This document shows positions 1-7,483 of a DNA stretch of 64,000 nucleotides, piece by piece. The notes beneath the pieces are model-generated. The model saw nothing but the letters and a program-made list of their open reading frames with translations, was not told where the DNA came from and made no database searches. The position numbers and the translations under genes are program-made. Positions within the stretch are counted from its first letter, which is position 1; each line of letters opens with the position of its first letter. The stretch comes from Planobispora rosea (GTDB lineage: Bacteria; Actinomycetota; Actinomycetes; Streptosporangiales; Streptosporangiaceae), in the NCBI RefSeq assembly GCF_014648175.1, contig NZ_BMQP01000028.1, forward strand, positions 1-64,000. The letters run 5' to 3'.

Positions 1-372
1 CCCGCCAAGAACACCGACAAGACCGACAACAAGGCCGAGAAGGCCGAGAAGGCCGAGAAGAAGACCGCCCAGGCCAAGACCACCAAGGCCGACAGCGTCA
101 CGACCACCACGCCCGCCGCCCCGGCCGCCACCGCCAAGGCCGACGCCGCGCCGAAGAACACTCCCGCGCCGAAGAGCACCCGGACCGCCAACCCCGCCGC
201 GGCCAAGACCGTGGACCTCGGCTCCGTCGACACCGTCGCCGCCAGGGCCGACGTCCCCGCGCAGGACGGCACCTCCACCGGCCGGATCCTGGCCTTCACG
301 CTGATCGCCGGTGGCGGCGCGTTCATCGCCGGCCGCGCGTTCAGCGAGCGCCTGGCCGCCAAGCGCGACTGA
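1..372 (+). CDS. C-terminal end of a Lys/Ala-rich protein with a terminal membrane-like segment (partial)
   Basis: The reading frame is open from the first base and ends at TGA 370-372, giving the last 123 residues of a protein whose start lies outside the window. The first 90 residues are low-complexity Ala/Lys/Thr/Pro/Glu with AEK repeats (KAEKAEKAEKK). The last 30 contain a hydrophobic Gly/Ala-rich stretch followed by a basic end (AKRD), which looks like a C-terminal transmembrane anchor. No LPXTG sorting motif is visible. I do not recognise a family. A strong hairpin follows 52 bases downstream. Confidence 0.6.
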   Translation, partial: PAKNTDKTDNKAEKAEKAEKKTAQAKTTKADSVTTTTPAAPAATAKADAAPKNTPAPKSTRTANPAAAKTVDLGSVDTVAARADVPAQDGTSTGRILAFTLIAGGGAFIAGRAFSERLAAKRD

Positions 373-423
373 CCCGGTCCCCTCGGGACACAGGCCGGAC
401 ATACAGGCCGGACATACAGATCA

Positions 424-470
424 GATACGGCGAGGCCGCCACCGGTGCCCGGTGGCGGCCTCGCCGTATC
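424..470. terminator. Strong hairpin between convergent genes
   Basis: Two perfect 22-bp arms (424-445 and 449-470) enclose a 3-base loop. There is no T-run, as is usual for high-GC actinomycetes. It lies between the convergent partial gene and the sulfotransferase-like gene and can serve both strands. Confidence 0.85.
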
Positions 471-553
471 ACGCGCGTCGCGCCGTACAGCTCGACCGCG
501 TCATGGGGGCGTGTTCCCAGGTGCGCCGAAAAGCACCGAAGAACACCGAATGG

Positions 554-1276
554 CTAGGTCCGTGCCCTCCCGTGAGGCTCCTCCACGGTTGCGTGCGGGT
601 GCCGTACGAGACCGGTCTCCCTCCCCCACAGGGTCCGGGCGAAGTTGGTCCAGAAGCTCTCGCTGTCGTTGGCCCGCGGGAACGGCTCGTCGGGCACCGG
701 GACGCCGAGGAACGCGCACAGCGGCTCCCAGCCCTCCCCCACCCGGTAGACCAGCAGCCGGTCGGCCGGGATCGCTGCCCTGACCTCGGCGTTGTGCCGT
801 TCGAAGTAGGCGATGGCGCTGTCGCGGTCGAAGGCGATGTCCCGCCGGGCCCGGTTGATCGCGCCCAGCATGCGGATGAACATCGCCGGTCTCGACTCGC
901 GGGGGAGGAGCCGCAGCAGGGGGCCGAGCACGGGGTGGCGCATGAGGCGCGGCAGGCGGAAGATCGTCTTTCGGGCGCTCTCGAACCACGCGCCGGGATC
1001 GCGCAGGGTGAGGATCACCTTGGCCTCGGGGTAGTGCGCGGCCAGTTCCCGCCAGTACGCGGCGGCGGGGAAGTCGACGCACGCCCGATAACCGCGGAAG
1101 ACGGTCTCCCAGTCCGGCTCCCCGCCCTGTGCCACGGCCGTCCACCGGCGCATCCGCTCCTTGCTGCCGAGGACCTCGAACATGTGGTGACAGGGTGCGA
1201 ATCCCAGCTTCTCCAGGGCGAGCTTGAGCGAGCTGGTCCCGGTACGGCCCAGCCCCGCCCCGATGACGTGCAGCAT
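554..1276 (-). CDS. Sulfotransferase family protein
   Basis: 240 residues. The N-terminus MLHVIGAGLGRTGTSSL carries the P-loop-like 5'-phosphosulfate (PAPS) binding signature (G-x-GRTGTSSL, residues 8-17). A second family element near residues 92-104, AKVILTLRDPGAWFES, matches the 3'-phosphate-binding strand-loop (R-D-P-xxW-xxS). Length and motifs fit the small bacterial Sulfotransfer_4-type proteins, often mislabelled as epimerases. These transfer sulfate from PAPS to an unknown small-molecule or glycan acceptor in the cytoplasm. It is monocistronic on the minus strand, and no PAPS synthesis genes are nearby, so the substrate cannot be inferred. The ATG start leaves the P-loop at the usual position close to the N-terminus. 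Confidence 0.8.
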   Translation of the reverse strand: MLHVIGAGLGRTGTSSLKLALEKLGFAPCHHMFEVLGSKERMRRWTAVAQGGEPDWETVFRGYRACVDFPAAAYWRELAAHYPEAKVILTLRDPGAWFESARKTIFRLPRLMRHPVLGPLLRLLPRESRPAMFIRMLGAINRARRDIAFDRDSAIAYFERHNAEVRAAIPADRLLVYRVGEGWEPLCAFLGVPVPDEPFPRANDSESFWTNFARTLWGRETGLVRHPHATVEEPHGRART

Positions 1277-1397
1277 CCCGTGCGCCCCTTCGCTCTACGG
1301 CCCGGACACTCCCCCTGCCCGCCAGGCATCCCGATACCGCGTGGAAGCTGATATTTCCAGCAGCATCACTCAGAGCCGGGAGAGCAGGGGGCGGGGG

Positions 1398-3014
1398 TCA
1401 GACGGTGAAGTTGCCCACCAGATCACGCAGGGAGCGGCTCATCCCCGCCAGCTCGGCCGCGGCCTGACGGGACTGCTCCACCCCGCGGGTGGTCACCTCC
1501 GCGGCATCGGCCACCCCGGCGATGTTGACCGCGATCTCGTTGCTGGCGCTCGCCGCGTCGGCCACGTTGCGGTTCATCTCCCCGGTGGTGGCGGTCTGCT
1601 CCTCCACCGCCGCGGCGATCGCCGCCTGGTGGTCGTTGATCCGGCCGGTGATCTCACCGATCCGGCCGATGGCCTCCATCGCGCTGGCGGTGTCGGCCTG
1701 GATGGCCTCCACCCGCTTGGAGATGTCCTCGGTGGCCTTGGCGGTCTCCTGGGCCAGGTCCTTGACCTCCCCGGCCACCACCGCGAAGCCCTTGCCGGCG
1801 TCGCCGGCGCGGGCGGCCTCGATGGTGGCATTCAGCGCCAGCAGGTTGGTCTGCTCCGCGATCGAGGTGATCACCTTGATCACGCTGCCGATCTCCGCCG
1901 AGGAGTTCTCCAGCTGGACCATCATCGCGTTGGTCGAATCGGCCACCGCCACCGCCTCGGCGGCCACCGCGGCCGCCTCGGAGGTGCTGTGCGAGATCTC
2001 CTGGATCGCCGCGCCCATCTCCTGGCCACCGGCGGCGACGACCTCCACATTGAGCGAGACCTCGCCGGCCGCCGCGGCCACCACGCCGGACTGGGCGCTG
2101 GTCTCCTCCGCGGAGGCGGCGATCTGCTCGGCCACCTGCGACAGGTGCGCCGAGGAACCGGCCAGGGTGTCGCTGTGGGCCACCACGGAGGCCACCGTGG
2201 TGCGCAGGGCGTCGGTGGTGGTGTCCAGCGCGCCGGCCAGGCGGCCCAGCTCGTCGCGGCGATCCAGGTTCAGCCGTACGGTCAGATCGCCGCGGGCCAC
2301 CCGGCCCAGCGCGTCCACCACCGCGTTCAGCGGGCGGACCACCGAACGGGTGCTCAGCACGCTGAGCACGATCGCCACCAGCAGCGCCAGCGCCAGCGTG
2401 CCGAGCAGGACCCGCTCACCGGCGGACTCGACGTCGGCGATCTCCTTCTCCAGGGCGGCGATGCGCTTGTCGATGGAGTCCCGCAGCTCCGTGCTGATCT
2501 TCACGCCGAGTCCCCACGCCTCACCGGCGGCGCCCTCGTTGATGCTCGTCAGAGCCTCGGCCCGCGCCTCGCGGGTGTCCTCGGCGAGCAGCGCCATGAT
2601 CTTGTCGTCCTCGACGAAGAAGTCCTCCCAGGCGGGGCGGAGCTTGTCGAACTGCGCCCGCTCGGCCTCGGTCAGGAACTCCACGTGGGTGGTGTCGAGC
2701 GTCTCGAAGAGCGCCTTCTTGCTCTCCAGCTCACCCTGGCGGTTGTAGCCGTCGGGCCCGATGGCCACCTTGCCGCCGAAGGCCCCGGCGTCGGCCACCA
2801 CCAGTCCCTGCCAGCCGGTGATGTCGGCCACGTGGTAGGCGAAGGTCTGGATGTCGTCCTTGACCTGCTCCAGCTGGTCCATCCGGGTGTTGATGTCGTG
2901 CTGGCGCTGCAGGCCCCAGTGGCCGACGCCGACGGCGACGACGATGAGCAGCGACACCAGCGTGAAAGCCAGACCCAGTCGCTTTCCGACTCCCACGTTG
3001 CGCAGGCTGTTCAT
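1398..3014 (-). CDS. Methyl-accepting chemotaxis protein 1 (membrane)
   Basis: 538 residues from ATG 3014, preceded by GAGGA six bases upstream; an in-frame TTG at 3026 lacks a ribosome site. Membrane segments lie near residues 14-31 and 202-222, bracketing a roughly 170-residue extracellular sensor of helical-bundle type. HAMP (about 223-275) and the long cytoplasmic coiled coil follow. The signalling tip reads EQTNLLALNATIEAARAGD, the standard CheA/CheW contact hairpin. It is the third gene of a minus-strand operon behind a 64-residue protein and an RsbW-like ATPase. Around 200 bp of the tip-coding DNA is nearly identical to three other MCP genes in the window. The ligand is unknown. Confidence 0.93.
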   Translation of the reverse strand: MNSLRNVGVGKRLGLAFTLVSLLIVVAVGVGHWGLQRQHDINTRMDQLEQVKDDIQTFAYHVADITGWQGLVVADAGAFGGKVAIGPDGYNRQGELESKKALFETLDTTHVEFLTEAERAQFDKLRPAWEDFFVEDDKIMALLAEDTREARAEALTSINEGAAGEAWGLGVKISTELRDSIDKRIAALEKEIADVESAGERVLLGTLALALLVAIVLSVLSTRSVVRPLNAVVDALGRVARGDLTVRLNLDRRDELGRLAGALDTTTDALRTTVASVVAHSDTLAGSSAHLSQVAEQIAASAEETSAQSGVVAAAAGEVSLNVEVVAAGGQEMGAAIQEISHSTSEAAAVAAEAVAVADSTNAMMVQLENSSAEIGSVIKVITSIAEQTNLLALNATIEAARAGDAGKGFAVVAGEVKDLAQETAKATEDISKRVEAIQADTASAMEAIGRIGEITGRINDHQAAIAAAVEEQTATTGEMNRNVADAASASNEIAVNIAGVADAAEVTTRGVEQSRQAAAELAGMSRSLRDLVGNFTV

Positions 3015-3091
3015 AGGGTTCCTCAAGATCGGTGAAGCCGCCTTCGAACGGCGACGGACGGATGGGCGGGATGGATGGGAGGGGGACGGGT

Positions 3092-3589
3092 TCAGGTTCG
3101 GGTGCCGGTACGGCGGAGCGCCGGTCCGTCGCAGGGCAGCTCGAACCAGACGACCCGCCCCGACGAGCCGTCACCGGACTGGCCCCAGCGCGTGGCGCAC
3201 AGCTCCACGATTGCCAGGCCCCGGCCTCCGGGCAGCTGCTCGGCGTCCAGGTCGAGCAGGCGCACCACCGGGCTCTCCAAAGAGGTCCCCTCGTCGCTGA
3301 TCTCCACCCGTAGGAAGGACGCGCCGATATACACGCTGACCTCGAAGAATCCGCCGTTGCCGCTCTCGGTGTGCAGGACGGCGTTGCTGGCGATCTCGGA
3401 GGTCAGCAGGACCGCGTCATCGGCCGCGGTGTATCCGTCCACGGCCAGCGCCACGAAACTCCGGGCGTGCTGGACCTGCTCGGGCAGGCCGGCGAAACGA
3501 CGGCGGGTCAGCAGGGCCATGGACCTGTCACGGGAACCCGTGCCCGGACTCGGGAGCGCGACCCGGGCGTGGTCGGTGTCGTCATGCAT
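3092..3589 (-). CDS. RsbW/SpoIIAB-like anti-sigma regulatory ATPase (HATPase_c_2)
   Basis: 165 residues. The Bergerat-fold boxes are present: N box (SEIASNAVLH, about residues 64-73), G1 box (ISDEGTS) and G2 box (GGRGLAIV). No dimerisation/phosphoacceptor helix is present, so this is the small stand-alone kinase class typical of actinomycete partner-switching regulators that phosphorylate anti-sigma antagonists or bind sigma factors. No STAS-domain antagonist is encoded beside it. It sits between a small hypothetical gene and an MCP gene, an unusual pairing. An alternative start at Met24 (3520) would remove a poorly conserved N-terminal tail. Confidence 0.8.
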   Translation of the reverse strand: MHDDTDHARVALPSPGTGSRDRSMALLTRRRFAGLPEQVQHARSFVALAVDGYTAADDAVLLTSEIASNAVLHTESGNGGFFEVSVYIGASFLRVEISDEGTSLESPVVRLLDLDAEQLPGGRGLAIVELCATRWGQSGDGSSGRVVWFELPCDGPALRRTGTRT

Positions 3590-3603
3590 GGGTCGTCACG
3601 CGT

Positions 3604-3798
3604 TCAGATGAGCGCGATGTCCTGCTCGACGGAGGTGGCCGTCAAGTAGAGCTCGAACCACGTCTCGTCATCCACCGAATCGGGGATCCAGGAAGCGCGC
3701 ACCTTGTGGCGCTCCTCTTCGTACTGCAAAGCGAACATGCGTAGTTCGCGCACCCAGCGAGGATCGACCCCCTGGGCGATCACATCGAAGCCCGGCAT
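3604..3798 (-). CDS. Small acidic hypothetical protein, first gene of the ATPase-MCP operon
   Basis: 64 residues beginning MPGFDVIAQGVDPRWVRELR. A GAGGAG ribosome site lies eight bases before the ATG. The protein is soluble and rich in acidic and aromatic residues, with no recognised motif. The stop lies 14 bases before the RsbW-like ATPase gene, so the two are almost certainly co-transcribed. A partner or regulator for that ATPase is the simplest guess, but nothing in the sequence proves it. Two short dyads and a candidate sigma-28 promoter lie upstream. Confidence 0.6.
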   Translation of the reverse strand: MPGFDVIAQGVDPRWVRELRMFALQYEEERHKVRASWIPDSVDDETWFELYLTATSVEQDIALI

Positions 3799-3809
3799 CG
3801 CCGTGTCTC

Positions 3810-3847
3810 CTCAATCCGTTGAGAAATCCGGTCGTCAATCCCTTGAC
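3810..3847 (-). promoter_or_regulatory. Tandem dyad operators upstream of the 64-residue gene
   Basis: Two 14-bp inverted repeats, CTCAATCCGTTGAG (3810-3823) and GTCAATCCCTTGAC (3834-3847), share the consensus STCAATCCSTTGAS and are 24 bp apart centre to centre. They lie between the candidate promoter and the start codon, so a dimeric repressor bound here would block transcription. The binding protein is unknown. Confidence 0.45.
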
Positions 3848-3908
3848 GTCGGCGGCTCCCCGCTGTCCCGGCGGCGCCGGGTCCAGCAGATGGGTCACCA
3901 CTCCGACA

Positions 3909-3933
3909 TTCGGCAGCCGGGAGGACTACTGAA
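3909..3933 (-). promoter_or_regulatory. Candidate sigma-28 promoter (weak)
   Basis: On the minus strand the pattern is TTCA - N15 - GCCGAA, one base off the CTCA element and with the shorter spacer. It lies 110 bases before the first gene of the ATPase-MCP operon. An MCP in this operon makes motility-sigma control plausible, but the match is weaker than elsewhere in the window. Confidence 0.35.
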
Positions 3934-4092
3934 GTTGCCGAGCGGGTGCTTTTCAGGAGCGATCTTCCACACGCGCCTGGACGTCACTCAGTGGATTCGA
4001 TTGGTAACATGCCGAAATGGGATATCCGGCTGGGGGTCCGGTTCCCGTGCCGAGGGTCATCCTCAGCGGGGGCGGAGATCGGATGGTGGGCG

Positions 4093-4449
4093 ATGACGCA
4101 TCCTCGCGTGCTCGTGATCGATGACGAGCAGGATGTCCTCGATCTCCTGACGCGGCACCTCGGCGGGCTCGGCTGTCAGGTGCGCACCGCCAACACCGGC
4201 GAACTCGGGCTGAGCCTCGCCGTCCGGGACCCGCCGGACATGGTCGTCGTCGACATCAGGCTTCCCGGCGTCGACGGCAGGGAGGTGACACGGGCCCTGC
4301 GGGCCGATCCACGCACCCGTGACTGCCGGATCATCATCACATCCGTTCTGGACATGGAGGATCTCGTCGACATTCGCGCCGACGCCGTTCTCCCCAAGCC
4401 GTTCCGCCGCGCGGACGTCAAAAAAGCCGTGGACTCACTGTGGGGGTAG
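4093..4449 (+). CDS. Stand-alone response-regulator receiver protein A
   Basis: 118 residues comprising one CheY-like receiver domain and nothing else. Acidic pocket D10-D11, phospho-acceptor D54 in VVVDIRLPG, Thr/Ser at 83-84 and Lys103 in LPKPF are all present, so the protein should be phosphorylatable. With no output domain it must act by protein contact or as a phosphorelay intermediate. It is the first gene of a five-gene operon ending with a histidine kinase, which is its likely phosphodonor. The GGTGG purine tract just upstream and the position of the receiver core support ATG 4093. Confidence 0.85.
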   Translation: MTHPRVLVIDDEQDVLDLLTRHLGGLGCQVRTANTGELGLSLAVRDPPDMVVVDIRLPGVDGREVTRALRADPRTRDCRIIITSVLDMEDLVDIRADAVLPKPFRRADVKKAVDSLWG

Positions 4450-4452
4450 TTC

Positions 4453-4830
4453 GTGATGGCCACCGTCCTCGTCGCGGAAGACGATTCCGACATCAGAGAT
4501 CTCATCGTATTCAAGCTTGAGCAGGCCGGGCACACCGTGATCGCGGTGGGCGACGGGGCGTCGGCGCTGCGGCTGGCGCGCGAGCGGCCTCCCGAGATCG
4601 TGCTGCTCGACGTCATGATGCCCGGCATGTCGGGCGTCGAGGTCTGCCGGGAACTGCGGCGGCATCCGGAGACCGCCGGTCTGCCGATCATCCTTCTCAC
4701 CGCCCGGGCCCAGGAGAGCGACGTCGCCAAGGGGCTGACCGCCGGGGCCGACGACTACATCGTCAAGCCGTTCAGCCCGAGGGTGCTGGCCGACCGGGTG
4801 CACTCCGTACTGGCCAGGGCCCGGACTTGA
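4453..4830 (+). CDS. Stand-alone response-regulator receiver protein B
   Basis: 125 residues (GTG 4453) or 124 (ATG 4456); the ribosome site GGGGG is compatible with both. This is a single receiver domain: ED-D acidic pocket at the N-terminus, phospho-acceptor Asp in VLLDVMMPG, Thr in ILLTAR and Lys in IVKPF. The sequence is of the PleD/PhoB receiver type, but no output domain follows. It starts three bases after receiver A and its TGA overlaps the TTG of the HEAT-repeat gene, so translation of the two is probably coupled. Two receivers with one kinase suggest a branched relay. Confidence 0.87.
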   Translation: MMATVLVAEDDSDIRDLIVFKLEQAGHTVIAVGDGASALRLARERPPEIVLLDVMMPGMSGVEVCRELRRHPETAGLPIILLTARAQESDVAKGLTAGADDYIVKPFSPRVLADRVHSVLARART

Positions 4831-5927
4831 GCGCCGCCCAGCTCGTCTCCCTCACGCTGGCCCTGCTGGCCGGCGCGGTGACGCTGCTCGGGCTGGTGAT
4901 CGTCATGGGGCGGGCGCTGCACCGCTACCGTGACCGCCGCAACGCCCGGCTGTCGGCGGGTGTCCGGCCGCTGCTGCTGGAGCTCATCGGCGGCGACAGC
5001 GGCGAGGAGGTCAGCGAGCCGCTGATCCGGCTGGCCACGCTGAACCGGCGCGTCTGGCGCGCGGTCGAACCCGGTGCGATCTCGCTGCTCGCCAAGGTCA
5101 GCGGGAACGCGCGGACCGCGCTGGTCCGGCTGCTGGAGCAGCGCGGCCTGGCCCGTGACGCCCTGCGCGACCTGTCGAGGTTCAGTGCGGTACGGCGGGC
5201 CTCCGCGGCCCACGTGCTGGGGATGCTGGGCCATGCCGAGGCCGCCCTCCCCCTGGTCCGCCTGCTGTCGGACCGCAACGCCGAGGTCCGGGCCACGGCC
5301 GTGCGGGCCCTGGGGCAGATCGGCACGGCCGGGGCGGCCAGCCCGATCATCTCCATGGCCGGCGGCCGGGCCCCCTTCCAGCTGGTGGCCCAGGCGCTGA
5401 TCCGGCTCGGCCCGGGGGCGCGTCCCGCGCTGGTGGAGGCGCTGTCCCACGACGACCCCGCGGCACGGGCCGTCGCCGTCGAGGTGCTCGGGCTCACCGG
5501 CGCCGTGGAGACCGCCGGCGCCCTGGTCGGCGTCCTGGCCGGGGACCCCTCCTCGGATGTGCAGGTACGCGCGGCCCGCGCGCTCGGCAGGCTGGGCACG
5601 CCCGTGTGCCTGAACGCGCTCATCCACGCCACCGGGCCCGCCCACCGGTACGCCGTGCGGGTCGAGGCCGCGACCGCGCTGGGCGACCTCGGCTCCCCCC
5701 GGGCCGTACCGGCGCTGCGCGACCTGCTGGCCGACCCCCGCTACCACGTCGCGCACAGCGCCGCCCGCTCCCTGTCGCGCCTGGGCAGGCCCGCGGCGGC
5801 GGCCCTGACCGAGACGATCGCCGAACGGGCGGGCACGCCGGCCGCCTCCCACGCGTGGGAGGCCCTCGCCCTCCAAGACCTCCAGGCCGGCCGTCCGCTG
5901 AGGCTGCCGGAGGCCGCGCCGCGGTGA
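4827..5927 (+). CDS. Membrane-anchored HEAT-repeat protein
   Basis: 366 residues from TTG 4827, overlapping the previous stop (TTGA). A single hydrophobic segment near residues 6-27 is followed by a basic stretch (RYRDRRNAR), so the body should face the cytoplasm. Residues about 85-340 form successive 30-35 residue HEAT/PBS-lyase-type repeats: VRRASAAHVLGMLG, VRATAVRALGQIG, ARAVAVEVLGLTG, VQVRAARALGRLG, VRVEAATALGDLG, VAHSAARSLSRLG. Such solenoids are protein-binding scaffolds. Its place between the receivers and the glycosyltransferase suggests it passes the phosphorylation signal to the enzyme at the membrane; this is inference. Confidence 0.85.
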   Translation: MSAAQLVSLTLALLAGAVTLLGLVIVMGRALHRYRDRRNARLSAGVRPLLLELIGGDSGEEVSEPLIRLATLNRRVWRAVEPGAISLLAKVSGNARTALVRLLEQRGLARDALRDLSRFSAVRRASAAHVLGMLGHAEAALPLVRLLSDRNAEVRATAVRALGQIGTAGAASPIISMAGGRAPFQLVAQALIRLGPGARPALVEALSHDDPAARAVAVEVLGLTGAVETAGALVGVLAGDPSSDVQVRAARALGRLGTPVCLNALIHATGPAHRYAVRVEAATALGDLGSPRAVPALRDLLADPRYHVAHSAARSLSRLGRPAAAALTETIAERAGTPAASHAWEALALQDLQAGRPLRLPEAAPR

Positions 5928-7483
5928 GCGCGGCCGCGACCGTCGCGGGTCTCCTCGCGGGCCTGGAAGCGCCGGACGCTCCCGGTGTCCTGGCCGCAGG
6001 GGCGGCCCAGAGCGCCGGTGAGATCCTGGACGCGGTCCGGGAGGGCGCGCGGTGGACGCTGATGGCGATCAGCGCCATCGTCCTGGTCTACTCGGTGTCG
6101 ATCAACACCAGCTACCTGCTGCTCATCTTCCTGGCGACCTGGGACGCCGTCCACCACCACCGCAGGGTGTCCTTCTCCACCGAGGAGGACCTCTACTCCA
6201 ACCCGCTGACCCCGCCGGTCACCGTGATCATGCCCGCCTACAACGAGGAGGCGGGCATCGCCGAGGCCGTGCGCTCGATGTTGTCGATGCGCTACCCGAC
6301 CTTCGAGGTCATCGTCGTCGACGACGGCTCGAAGGACGGGACGTTCGAGCGGCTGCGCGAGGAGCACAACCTGGTGGAGCTGCCCCGGGTGGTCCCCGAC
6401 GACATCCCGATGCGCGGCACGGTGCTCTCCACGCACGTGCCCGCCAACGGCTCCACGCCGCTGCTGGTGATCCGCAAGACCAACAGCGGCCGCGCCGACG
6501 CGCTGAACGTGGGCATCAACTTCGCCCGGCATCCGCTGGTGTGCATGGTGGACGCCGACTCCCTGCTGGACCCCTCGGCCCTGCTGCTGGTGGCCAAGCC
6601 GTTCGCCGACGACCCGATGAACGTGGTGGCCACCGGCGGGGTGGTGCGGATCGTCAACGACTGCGACGTCGTCGGCGGGCGGGTCGCGCGGGTGCGCATG
6701 CCGCGCCGCTGGCTGGTGCGCATCCAGGTGATGGAGTACCTGCGGGCTTTCCTGCTGGGCCGTACCGGCTGGTCGCGCCTGGGCGGCCTGCTCATCATCT
6801 CCGGCGCGTTCGGGCTGTTCCGGCGGGACGTGCTCGTCGAGGTCGGCGGGCTCGACCCCGACTCCATCGGCGAGGACGCCGAACTGGTCACCCGCCTGCA
6901 CCGGTATCTGCGCGAGGGCGGCCGCGACTACCGGATCGTGTTCGTCTCCGAGCCGGTCTCCTGGACCGAGGCGCCGTCCTCGGCGGCCGTGCTGGCCCGG
7001 CAGCGGCGGCGCTGGTCGCGCGGGCTGGCCGAGCTGCTGTGGAAGCACCGCACGATGATCGCCAATCCCCGGTACGGACGGATCGGGGTGCTGACCCTGC
7101 CGTACTTCGTGCTGTTCGAGCTGCTCGCACCGGTGGTGAACCTGGGCGGGGTGGCCCTGGTCCCGATCGCGTTGTGGGCGGGCGCCATCAACATGGACTT
7201 CGCCCTCGCGCTGCTGGTGGCCTCCTTCGGTTACGCGGTCCTCGTCGGTTTCGTGGCGCTGGCCGTGGAGGAGTACGCCTTCCGCCGCTACAACAGCTGG
7301 CGGGATCTGGGCGTCGCCGCGGTGGCGTCGGTTGCCGAGAATTTCGGGTATCGCCAGTTCAACGCCTGGTGGGGACTACAGGGGATCTTTGCGGCGCTCC
7401 GCCGTACAAAGCAGGTCTGGGGGGTAATGACGCGAGAGGGGTTCTCCACCCCGGGCCGGCCCGCGGGAGGAAAAAAGGGATGA
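5924..7483 (+). CDS. GT2-family processive-type glycosyltransferase, membrane bound
   Basis: 519 residues from GTG 5924, overlapping the HEAT gene (GTGA). Catalytic elements of the cellulose/poly-GlcNAc synthase group are in order: DDGSKDG (123-129), DAD (200-202), ED (307-308) and QRRRW (350-354). One or two hydrophobic segments lie near residues 43-73 and three more near 388-460, the usual inner-membrane arrangement that extrudes the growing chain. The family polymerises beta-linked sugars from nucleotide-sugar donors; product and donor cannot be told from sequence. There is no PilZ domain and no c-di-GMP-binding subunit nearby. The HEAT protein and receivers occupy the place where such a subunit would be expected. 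Confidence 0.88.
   Translation: MSAAATVAGLLAGLEAPDAPGVLAAGAAQSAGEILDAVREGARWTLMAISAIVLVYSVSINTSYLLLIFLATWDAVHHHRRVSFSTEEDLYSNPLTPPVTVIMPAYNEEAGIAEAVRSMLSMRYPTFEVIVVDDGSKDGTFERLREEHNLVELPRVVPDDIPMRGTVLSTHVPANGSTPLLVIRKTNSGRADALNVGINFARHPLVCMVDADSLLDPSALLLVAKPFADDPMNVVATGGVVRIVNDCDVVGGRVARVRMPRRWLVRIQVMEYLRAFLLGRTGWSRLGGLLIISGAFGLFRRDVLVEVGGLDPDSIGEDAELVTRLHRYLREGGRDYRIVFVSEPVSWTEAPSSAAVLARQRRRWSRGLAELLWKHRTMIANPRYGRIGVLTLPYFVLFELLAPVVNLGGVALVPIALWAGAINMDFALALLVASFGYAVLVGFVALAVEEYAFRRYNSWRDLGVAAVASVAENFGYRQFNAWWGLQGIFAALRRTKQVWGVMTREGFSTPGRPAGGKKG

Noticed and set aside
3987..4016. CTCA followed by GCCGAA before receiver A
   Set aside because: The spacer is 20 bases, outside the 15-17 seen at all other sites, and no -35 match exists at the proper distance.
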